From contig CALBMX010000067.1 in assembly GCA_937896235.1 (NCBI GenBank), positions 1-64,000 of the forward strand: DNA of 64,000 nt, read 5' to 3'. The stretch comes from an uncultured bacterium (GTDB lineage: Bacteria > Planctomycetota > UBA1135 > GCA-002686595). The notes beneath the pieces were generated by a model that saw only the letters and a program-made list of their open reading frames with translations, did not search any database and was not told the DNA's origin. Position 1 is the first letter of the stretch, and every line of letters starts with the position of its first letter. Made by a program: the position numbers and the translations under genes. Positions 26,145 to 33,495 of the stretch are shown here, one piece after another.

Positions 26145-28838
26145 ATGACTCCTCCGAAGCGACTTTTTCTCCCCTTGGGCTTTTGGGTCCTGGTACCGGT
26201 CTATGGGGCTCTTGTGCCTGCGGCACTTGGGTTTGCGCCTTTGCAGAAATTTGTTGAGCGCGCCGATGAGCTGGGGCTACAGCACTCGAGCCTTGCGGGG
26301 TTTGACGAGATGTTGCCGAAGGGCGGGATCTGGGATTGGGCGCAAACGGGGGTCGCGATTGGAGACCTCGATGGGGATGGTGATCCGGACGTCGTTTTTT
26401 GCGGAGGAATTGATAAGAACACGATTCTGCGCAACGACGGCCCAATGTTTACCGACATCACAAAGCCCTCGGGGATCGACCTACGCGAGTTCGATCGTGC
26501 AGTCGCATTGGGAGATTACGACAATGATGGCGACTTGGATCTCTACTTCGGCGCGTACTCGGTAAGCGACTCGGTAGGGCAAGGGAACAATCGGCTGTAT
26601 CAGAATGACGGCAGCTCCGTATTTAGTGATGTAACCGATGTCGCTGGTGTGCGCGGCAGTGGGCGCACCCTGTTTGCGCAGTGGTTTGATTTGAATCGAG
26701 ACGGGCTGCTCGACCTCCTCGTCTCCGAGTTTCAGGTCTCGCCAAACGAGTACTACCAGAACAACGGCGACGGCACTTTCACTGAGCTTGGCGCAGCACT
26801 TGGTCTTGATTGGGGAGGCTCGACGCATGTGACGGCGATACTTGACACCGATGAGGACGGTGGGCTCGACGTCTTTGTGGGCAACGATTGGCTCGCCACT
26901 TCCATCGTCGGTTTGCCCGGCAATCTCGGGGATGGCCAACTCGCGGGGTCACCTGTAGGTGGAACAAACTCTTTCAATGACGTGAGCCCATACTCTGGCT
27001 TGAACGTCCTGCGTGGCATCATGGGGTTTGCCTTTGGAGACCTTGACTACGACGGTGATTTTGATTTGTACAAAACGGACGTCGGCGAGAACTACTATTT
27101 TGAGAACAACGGTTGGCCCGCATCGGGGTTGGCTTGGAACGAACGGCAGCAGTTCTACAATATCGTGTCCGGCTACTCCCCGGATCCAGCGAAGCAGGGT
27201 GGGGACACTCTCAATAGCTCGTGGGGTGCGGTGTTCTTCAATGCCGACGCCGACCTGATGCAAGACTTCTTCGTGGTCAATGGTCACGTCGCTGGGATGG
27301 TTGCCGGTTTTAGCCACATCGGGCGCGACGAACCGAACGACCTGTATTGGGGGGTAGCCCCAAGCACGGCAATGGTTAAAGATGACGGCTCGGCGGGCCT
27401 TGCGGATCCTATCGACGATCGAGGGCTGTCCATCGGCGATATGGACATGGACGGCGACCTTGATATTTTCGTAACGGCAACAGCCGGTGCGGCGCGCTAC
27501 TACGAGAACCAGCTCGATCGCAAAGGGCAGGGCTGGCTGCAAGTCGCCCTGGAGACTCACACGTCGGCTCCGGGCGGCATAGGCTCGCTCGTCTCGTGGA
27601 CGGACTCCTTGGGACGCGTGCACAGACGGGCCATTGGAAGCGATGGGCCGACAGCCTCACAGCATCAGCCTCTTGCACACTTTGGGATGGGCATGGAGGC
27701 ATCTGCAGATGTGTTTGTGAAGTTCCCATCCGGGATCGAGCTCGGACCTCTGCACACCCTTCCCAGTCGCTTACTTCACGTCGTTGAACCAGAGCTCTTC
27801 CGGTTGAATGCGCGGGTCTTGCCGATGGCCTCGCAAGCTCCGGGTGTTCCGGGTGGCGTTGATCGGCTGTCTGTCCGCGTGTTTGCACATGACAAACACG
27901 GCCAGAAGCTCGTTGGCACAGATACCGTTCAGATCGATGTTCCGGGGTTGACGCCGCTGGGAGCCGTCACGCACATCTCTGGTAACGAGTTCCTCCGCGA
28001 GTTCGCTCTGTCGCAGGTACCAGGAGCATTTGAGGTCGTCGTGACCATGGGCGGTTGGACTCCGGCGATTGTTCCTCGGGTTCATTTCCGAGGCACACCC
28101 GACGCGCTCGCAACGGACATCGCGATGCATCCACAGTCCATGCGAGCGAACCTCACGGATACCATTCGTATCGTCGTCTCGCCGAAAGACGCAGGTGGGC
28201 TTAGCCTTGGCACAGGACAAGCTGTGAGCATCCTTGTCCCCGGGTTTCCAGGTACGGGAGCGGTGCTCGACTTGGGCGATGGTCGCTACGAGACGACAGT
28301 CCAACCTTCAGGCAAAGCGGGGGGCCCGATCCCGGTCGTTGTAGTGAATGGCCATATCGTAAGTTCGAACACTCCCCTTGAGATCGCGGGTGCTGTCGAC
28401 CAAAACAAGACAGAGATTCAAGTTGTTGTGCCGATGCCTTTTCACGCAGCGTCTCCCAATGAAATCCGGATTCGCGTCCGGCCTCGCGACTCCCAAGGCT
28501 GTCGCTTAGGGCCCAACACAAAGGTGGCCATGACCTTTACCGAGGACCAGGCTGCGGGGGTTCCTTTTGTTCCCAATAGGAAGTCACGCCCAGGTCAAGG
28601 ATCAGCCGGTGTCGGGAGCCAGGGTGGCGCCGTACCAACCTGGAGTCGAGCTCCGATCACGCCCCCTCTTGCTCACCGCGTCTCGCAGCGCAAAGGTGTT
28701 TTCGAGGGCGGACAAGAGGACGGCGAGTTTTATTTCATCCTGGAGAAACCCGAAGACATGCCTGACTACACACCTTCGGGTTCGATCGTGATTTGGATTG
28801 ATGGAGTCGCCCTACCGGCGGTTCCCTACGCGTTCTAG
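26145..28838 (+). CDS. Secreted FG-GAP/VCBS protein with ASPIC/UnbV (CRTAC1-like) domain
   Basis: 897 residues. An N-terminal hydrophobic segment (about 7-30) serves as signal peptide or anchor. A propeller with calcium-type blades follows (DLDGDGDPD, DYDNDGDLD, DTDEDGGLD, DLDYDGDFD, DMDMDGDLD). An ASPIC/UnbV module (about 450-550, with QGWLQVALE, GIGSLVSW and QHQPLAHFG-like segments) is next, and then several beta-sandwich-like repeats to the C-terminus. This architecture is common in planctomycete and Verrucomicrobia-type surface proteins of unknown role. The stop shares CTAG with the convergent secretin-like gene. Confidence 0.85.
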   Translation: MTPPKRLFLPLGFWVLVPVYGALVPAALGFAPLQKFVERADELGLQHSSLAGFDEMLPKGGIWDWAQTGVAIGDLDGDGDPDVVFCGGIDKNTILRNDGPMFTDITKPSGIDLREFDRAVALGDYDNDGDLDLYFGAYSVSDSVGQGNNRLYQNDGSSVFSDVTDVAGVRGSGRTLFAQWFDLNRDGLLDLLVSEFQVSPNEYYQNNGDGTFTELGAALGLDWGGSTHVTAILDTDEDGGLDVFVGNDWLATSIVGLPGNLGDGQLAGSPVGGTNSFNDVSPYSGLNVLRGIMGFAFGDLDYDGDFDLYKTDVGENYYFENNGWPASGLAWNERQQFYNIVSGYSPDPAKQGGDTLNSSWGAVFFNADADLMQDFFVVNGHVAGMVAGFSHIGRDEPNDLYWGVAPSTAMVKDDGSAGLADPIDDRGLSIGDMDMDGDLDIFVTATAGAARYYENQLDRKGQGWLQVALETHTSAPGGIGSLVSWTDSLGRVHRRAIGSDGPTASQHQPLAHFGMGMEASADVFVKFPSGIELGPLHTLPSRLLHVVEPELFRLNARVLPMASQAPGVPGGVDRLSVRVFAHDKHGQKLVGTDTVQIDVPGLTPLGAVTHISGNEFLREFALSQVPGAFEVVVTMGGWTPAIVPRVHFRGTPDALATDIAMHPQSMRANLTDTIRIVVSPKDAGGLSLGTGQAVSILVPGFPGTGAVLDLGDGRYETTVQPSGKAGGPIPVVVVNGHIVSSNTPLEIAGAVDQNKTEIQVVVPMPFHAASPNEIRIRVRPRDSQGCRLGPNTKVAMTFTEDQAAGVPFVPNRKSRPGQGSAGVGSQGGAVPTWSRAPITPPLAHRVSQRKGVFEGGQEDGEFYFILEKPEDMPDYTPSGSIVIWIDGVALPAVPYAF

Positions 28839-30208
28839 TACCAGCGGAGGCCGGTGTCGGTCAGAGCTGATTTCGCTCGGTTGCGGTTCTCGCTAACGAT
28901 CTTCCACCAGCTGCCGTAAGCGACACGGGCGCTTTCTAACAACTTGCGTTGCTGTTCGTCTGAGAGTGCGTCCAGTGGGGCGAGGCCCGATCCTTCTTGC
29001 AGCAAGATGGGGTTCAGGGAAGGGAGATTCCCCCCCTCTAAAATCCCTTCGATCAACCAAAGTGCGATGACTCCCTCCCGGCAAGTTGTGATGGACTGCG
29101 AAGAGAGAGGGTTGGTGGGGAAGGTCTTTAGAAGCCGCGGCGACCAAGCCATCTCAAGCAGTGCGGGGATGTCTTCCCACTCGAGAGGCGGGAACCAGCG
29201 GTGCGAATAGGTTCCAACACGCATCTCATCAAAGAGGTTGGAGACGCGCTGATTAAGCGGTCCTTGCGTCTTGGGGAACTTGACTAGAATCGCAAAGTCG
29301 CGGTCCTTTGCAGGTGAAGCAGAAGAGATCAGGGCCGCACTTCCCTCGGTGAGGGCAAGGACAGAGTTCAGGCTGATCTTGTCGACAATGGGAAGGGAAA
29401 TCTCGACCTCGGGGCCATCGCCAGATTGGATGCGCGTCTTGACCATGGGGATGGGGCGCTGCAACATGGAGTAGTTGATCTCGAGATCGAACTGAAACAC
29501 GCCGCCCGGGACGGGTACAGCACGCACGTTGATGGCCACACCCTCTTCGACAACACCAATCACGGGATCGAGGATCTCCGTGTTGCCAGGTTCAACAATC
29601 TGCAGGATGTAGTCGGCGATATAGGAGACCTCGTTGGTCGTTGAGATGTAGGCCGTGCTTCTTGGTCGGAAGGAGACCGCGGGAGTGGACATGACGTCTA
29701 CCTCTCCATCCGCACGAACGCGCTGAAGGAAGTCAGCGCACTCGACCTCTCCATTAAAGATTGCAGAGGACTCATTCAGCCCGAGCTTCTTGAGGTGTCC
29801 GGCCGGCATTTCAAGGAGTAGCATCGTGAGGGACACTCCCTTGGTCGACCTGCGTTGGGCGCTAAGGAAATCAACGACATACTCATGTGTCGCAGCCGCG
29901 CCCTTGACCTGAAATCGGCCATCCGGGAGGCCTTCCATCGAGACCAGGCCGCGCTTGGAGCCGTCGATGACACTGCGGAGAACATCGACAAATTCCTGTG
30001 TAGCAGCTAGGCGCTTGCTATTGAGATCCCCCGCGAGCCCATCAGTAAGTCGATCCTGAATGAGGTCCTGAATGTCGTAAAGTACGGTTTGGACGCCGTC
30101 CTTGGATACCTCGATCTGATCACTTGTATGGGCCGAAAGTTCTTGGGCTTGGGCTTGGGAGAGTGGAGCGAGCGAGAGGAGGGAGAGTGCAAGGTGGAGT
30201 AATTTCAT
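28835..30208 (-). CDS. Secreted secretin-like domain protein
   Basis: 457 residues with a signal peptide (MKLLHLALSLLSLAPLSQAQA). The middle part (about 110-290) resembles the conserved secretin domain of type II/III secretion and pilus secretins: a STPAVSFRPRSTAYI segment like the 'P-x-V-x-T...A-x-I' strand, followed by DPVIGVVEEGVAINVRAVP. The remaining C-terminal region does not resemble the secretin family, and no N-domains or other secretion genes are nearby, so it is probably not a working secretin pore. It is the last gene of the long MoxR operon, two bases after the anti-sigma gene. Confidence 0.65.
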   Translation of the reverse strand: MKLLHLALSLLSLAPLSQAQAQELSAHTSDQIEVSKDGVQTVLYDIQDLIQDRLTDGLAGDLNSKRLAATQEFVDVLRSVIDGSKRGLVSMEGLPDGRFQVKGAAATHEYVVDFLSAQRRSTKGVSLTMLLLEMPAGHLKKLGLNESSAIFNGEVECADFLQRVRADGEVDVMSTPAVSFRPRSTAYISTTNEVSYIADYILQIVEPGNTEILDPVIGVVEEGVAINVRAVPVPGGVFQFDLEINYSMLQRPIPMVKTRIQSGDGPEVEISLPIVDKISLNSVLALTEGSAALISSASPAKDRDFAILVKFPKTQGPLNQRVSNLFDEMRVGTYSHRWFPPLEWEDIPALLEMAWSPRLLKTFPTNPLSSQSITTCREGVIALWLIEGILEGGNLPSLNPILLQEGSGLAPLDALSDEQQRKLLESARVAYGSWWKIVSENRNRAKSALTDTGLRWY

Positions 30209-30210
30209 AA

Positions 30211-30768
30211 CTAGCGATAGGCGCGTGCGCTATTGGGCGCGGTACGTGTACGAGAGGCGGTGAGTGTGCGGATTGTCGCGCGCGGTGTGGAGGCGCGAGG
30301 AGTTGTGCTTGTGGACTCCGGGGCTCGGGTAGCTTGACTTCGTACGGTCAGCTCAAAGGAGTGAATCGTTGGTATGGGGCGCGATGGAGCGTTGATCTCG
30401 GCCGCGTTCTCTGAGCCCGCGACCACTTCGATGCGGCCCAGGGGGCTGTTCGTGGAGCTCGGAGAGAGTGGCTCTGAAGTGGGACCAAAAACGAATGGTG
30501 TTAGGGCGAGCAGCATGGCCGCCGCCAAGGATGCGGCTCGTCCTCGGCCAACCAAAAGCCGCCAAGGAGCGGCAGTCGATTTGCGATGCGCAAGTGAGAG
30601 GAGGTCGCGCTCAAGAACGAGCACCTCGTCAAGGGCTGGTGCGAGTTCGGGAGACTCGACCAACATGTCGAGGACGAGCGCGTCTTGACTTGCGAGCTCT
30701 CGCCTGTCGAGTGCGGCGTGTACATACTCCCAGAGCTGCACGCGCATTTCGTCTGTGGGATGATTCAT
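30211..30768 (-). CDS. Probable membrane anti-sigma factor
   Basis: 185 residues. A cytoplasmic acidic N-terminal part (about 1-70) is followed by one hydrophobic helix (around AASLAAAMLLALTPFVFG, residues 78-95) and a Ser/Thr/Pro/Arg-rich periplasmic tail. The zinc-binding H-x3-C-x2-C motif of ZAS anti-sigma factors is absent. The identification rests on size, topology and its ATGA overlap with the ECF sigma gene. Confidence 0.6.
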   Translation of the reverse strand: MNHPTDEMRVQLWEYVHAALDRRELASQDALVLDMLVESPELAPALDEVLVLERDLLSLAHRKSTAAPWRLLVGRGRAASLAAAMLLALTPFVFGPTSEPLSPSSTNSPLGRIEVVAGSENAAEINAPSRPIPTIHSFELTVRSQATRAPESTSTTPRASTPRATIRTLTASRTRTAPNSARAYR

Positions 30769-31457
30769 GACAGGTCGGGGGAGGTGGAGTCTCGGGATGC
30801 TTTTTGGGCGAACTCGCGAAGCTTCAGCCGCCCGCGATGTAGGTGCGATTTCACGGTTCCGGCCGGGAGGCTAAGTGCATTTCCGATTTCGGCGATTGAC
30901 AAGCCTTCGCGGTAGAAGCTATCGAGAATCCCGCGCTCCGGCTCCTCGAGTTGCGCGAGGAGGAACTCGGCCTCTTCCACATCTTCATGAAGCACTTGTG
31001 GAGTCGACTTACATTCTTCGCTCAGCTCCTCTGCGAGAGGTACGGGCTGTCCCGGTCGGAAGTAACTTGGCGAGGTGAGTACACGCTTGCGGTGGTCCAG
31101 GAATAGGCGCAGCAGCATGCGCTTGAGCCACGGGGCAAGCGGACGGTCCTCATCAAAGTTGGCTTGGAAAGTGAGTGCACGCGCCAAGCTATCCTGGACG
31201 AGATCCTCATGGTCTAGGTGGGGAATGGACGTCGGCCTCCCCGTTGGCATCAGGCGCTTCGCATAGACGAGGAGCTCGGGGCGCACCGCTTCTAGCCGAG
31301 CTTCGAAGGACTCTGTAGCTCTTCGAGAGTGGGCCGGAGGTTGTGGAGAGGTCGTCAAGATCGCGATCCCCGGATGGGGTAGGGCATGGTTCACACCCGC
31401 TTGTACTCTTCGGGCTTCTGCCGGGTTGCAACAACTTTCAGAAAGCGCTGCGCGCAA
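30765..31457 (-). CDS. ECF-type RNA polymerase sigma factor
   Basis: Up to 230 residues. Region 2 contains HLDHEDLVQDSLARAL and region 4 has the helix-turn-helix segment SIAEIGNALSLPAGTVKSHL. The start is uncertain: there is no ATG before the core, and TTG at 31457, GTG at 31394 and TTG at 31358 are all in frame. A start at 31358 or 31394 would give a more usual length. The gene begins within a few bases of the toroid gene's stop and overlaps the anti-sigma gene, so it is transcribed with the MoxR operon. Confidence 0.85.
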   Translation of the reverse strand: MRAALSESCCNPAEARRVQAGVNHALPHPGIAILTTSPQPPAHSRRATESFEARLEAVRPELLVYAKRLMPTGRPTSIPHLDHEDLVQDSLARALTFQANFDEDRPLAPWLKRMLLRLFLDHRKRVLTSPSYFRPGQPVPLAEELSEECKSTPQVLHEDVEEAEFLLAQLEEPERGILDSFYREGLSIAEIGNALSLPAGTVKSHLHRGRLKLREFAQKASRDSTSPDLS

Positions 31458-31463
31458 TCCGGG

Positions 31464-32639
31464 CTAGCGCTGAAAAGCAGGTAAGAGACTGCCTGGAATC
31501 GCCAATACGAGGCAATTCATACTGGTGGCGTAAGCCTGGCCAAACATGGTGCCGGCCCAAGATCCGTCTTTGTCCTGGGACCGCATGAGCTTGGTGCGCT
31601 CGTCGGGAAACCAGCGCTTGAAGTGTGTCTCGTCGGACGCCTGCCAGAATGCCTGCGCCAAATAGAAGCGCTCGTAAAATGGAAAGCGACCAAGCTCTGG
31701 CTCGACTTCGCGTTGGCTAAGGCCGCGCCAAATTGAGTCCATTCCCTTTGAGATGATCTCGCCTGAGTACTTTCCCGTCGCGTTGAGCGCGGAGATTGCG
31801 GCGGCTGTCAGTGCAACGGATGTTCGCGGTGAACCGATCTGGTAGGCGAAACTGCCATCTTCGGATTGACTGCGCTCGAGGTAGCCATCAGCTTTTGCGA
31901 TGACGAGGGGGTCGACAAACACACCAGCCTCGCGGGCGGCCCGCAGAGCTTGCACCATACATACAGTGAGTGAGCCTTCGTGTTCGCTCTGGCGTTCTGG
32001 TTTATAGAACCATGCTCCGGCGGTGCCTTGGGTACGCTCGATGAGGGTGACAGCCGCCTTCAGCGCCTTCTCGATACGCTCCCCTTTGGGGGACATGCCA
32101 AGCGCCTCGGCCAACGCCAAGGTCGCAAAGCCGTGCCCATGCATCAAGCTGGTCTCATCTCCGCCGGCGCTGATGAATCCGTGGTGTAACGAGGCGGGAG
32201 ACAAATCGGTATGCACCAAGAGGTAATCAATGGCGCGCCCGACTTGGATGTGGTGGGGCCCTTGACTTGCAGACGATCCGCCCGCCATTAGCGCGAGTGC
32301 ACCAAGCGCTGTGATCGCAACCGGCGCGTACTTCAGATCCTTTCCCTCGCCCCTTGGAAATGAGCCGTCGCCCGTCTTCTCTTGCTCTCTAGCGAGCCAG
32401 GCGAGACCGCGCTCTAATGCCAAAACTTCGGGCGCATTGGGGCCCGGCTGAAAGAGTTGTTCCCCGCTGCTTTGGCCTCGACGTACGAGCCCTTCGGCAT
32501 TTGGAGAGCTCGACTTTGCGTCGAGTCCTAGCGCTCCCTGCGCCTTACCCGCGTCGTCTCTGGGAGCGGCAAAACTAAGGGCGGCAGTCCCCGGGAATAC
32601 CGAGGTCAGCCCGAGGGCAAGTGCAAGCAGCGCCTTCAA
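31464..32639 (-). CDS. Secreted alpha/alpha-toroid protein (prenyltransferase/squalene-oxidase repeat), second copy
   Basis: 391 residues with a signal peptide (about 1-24). QW-like repeats of the terpene-cyclase toroid fold are present (for example ALERGLAWLAREQEKTGDG, SQSEDGSFAYQ and SQDKDGSWAG). The cyclase catalytic motif DxDD is not seen, so this is a fold relative rather than a triterpene cyclase. The C-terminus AIPGSLLPAFQR closely matches that of the paralogue at 38814-39974. It starts with TTG overlapping the previous gene's stop as TTGA. Confidence 0.8.
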   Translation of the reverse strand: MKALLALALGLTSVFPGTAALSFAAPRDDAGKAQGALGLDAKSSSPNAEGLVRRGQSSGEQLFQPGPNAPEVLALERGLAWLAREQEKTGDGSFPRGEGKDLKYAPVAITALGALALMAGGSSASQGPHHIQVGRAIDYLLVHTDLSPASLHHGFISAGGDETSLMHGHGFATLALAEALGMSPKGERIEKALKAAVTLIERTQGTAGAWFYKPERQSEHEGSLTVCMVQALRAAREAGVFVDPLVIAKADGYLERSQSEDGSFAYQIGSPRTSVALTAAAISALNATGKYSGEIISKGMDSIWRGLSQREVEPELGRFPFYERFYLAQAFWQASDETHFKRWFPDERTKLMRSQDKDGSWAGTMFGQAYATSMNCLVLAIPGSLLPAFQR

Positions 32640-33472
32640 CGGGAGTCGCCTTGGTTGAGGTGGCGATAATAAGACTCGATCCAGTCGCGGTAGAAGAGGG
32701 GGAGGTCCTCTCCACCTTGTGTGCGGAAGGTCTCCCTCAGACGCTCGGGAAGCTCGCCCCAGCGCTCACTTCGGTTGGCCTTGCTGCCGGCTCCCAGTTG
32801 AGCGTCGCTTGAATCGCTACCGGGTGTGTTCAATCCCGGCTCGTCGCTCTCCTCCCCGGACTTTGGCTCGCCTTTTGGTTGCTCGTCCTTCTCGCCGCTA
32901 GGATCTTCGCCGTTTTTGTCCTCTTCACCACTTTGGGGCTCTTCCTTCTGAGGTGGACCGCCCTCTGGTTTTTCACCGTCACCTTCCGCCTTCTCGCCTT
33001 GCTTCTTCTCAGGCTGGCCCGATTGGCCTTGGCTTTTTGATTTGGACTGGCTCTGGGACTTGCTCATCTCCTCGGCGATCTTCAAGATCTTGTCGATATC
33101 GCGAACCACGTCATCACTTGCGCCTTTCGTCAGCTTCAACAGGTCGCCCAGCCCACTATCTTGTGGGGCGGCGAGAGGCGCCTCGCCCGCACCGATGTCG
33201 AAGAGCAGGTCGTCGATGGCCTTCATCTTTTCATTGACCTTCTTGAACAGCTCCACGATCTCTTCGGTGGAGTCCTTGGGCTTCTCGCCGAAGCCCTCGG
33301 GCAAAATAGGGACCTTCGGAACCTCACCCTCTTCCTGGGCTTTGGACTCTTCGGGCAGCTCCTCTTTGGGTCCCTCGATTACGGGGACGGGCGCTGGTTT
33401 GGGCTCGACCTCTTGCGCGAACGCAAGGTTGGGCGAGGCTAGCAACAAGGCAAGAACTGTGATCTTCTTCAT
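32636..33472 (-). CDS. Secreted, mostly disordered acidic protein of the MoxR operon
   Basis: 278 residues: a signal peptide (MKKITVLALLLASPNLAFA), a short helical part (about 65-140), a long Gly/Glu/Lys/Ser/Pro-rich disordered stretch (about 140-225), and a compact, well-composed C-terminal block, WGELPERLRETFR followed by GGEDLPLFYRDWIESYYRHLN. That end looks like a conserved docking motif. A good Shine-Dalgarno (AGGAG, 7-base spacing) precedes the ATG. No enzymatic function can be inferred. Confidence 0.7.
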   Translation of the reverse strand: MKKITVLALLLASPNLAFAQEVEPKPAPVPVIEGPKEELPEESKAQEEGEVPKVPILPEGFGEKPKDSTEEIVELFKKVNEKMKAIDDLLFDIGAGEAPLAAPQDSGLGDLLKLTKGASDDVVRDIDKILKIAEEMSKSQSQSKSKSQGQSGQPEKKQGEKAEGDGEKPEGGPPQKEEPQSGEEDKNGEDPSGEKDEQPKGEPKSGEESDEPGLNTPGSDSSDAQLGAGSKANRSERWGELPERLRETFRTQGGEDLPLFYRDWIESYYRHLNQGDSR

Positions 33473-33495
33473 GGATTGGCTCCTAAACAGTACCG

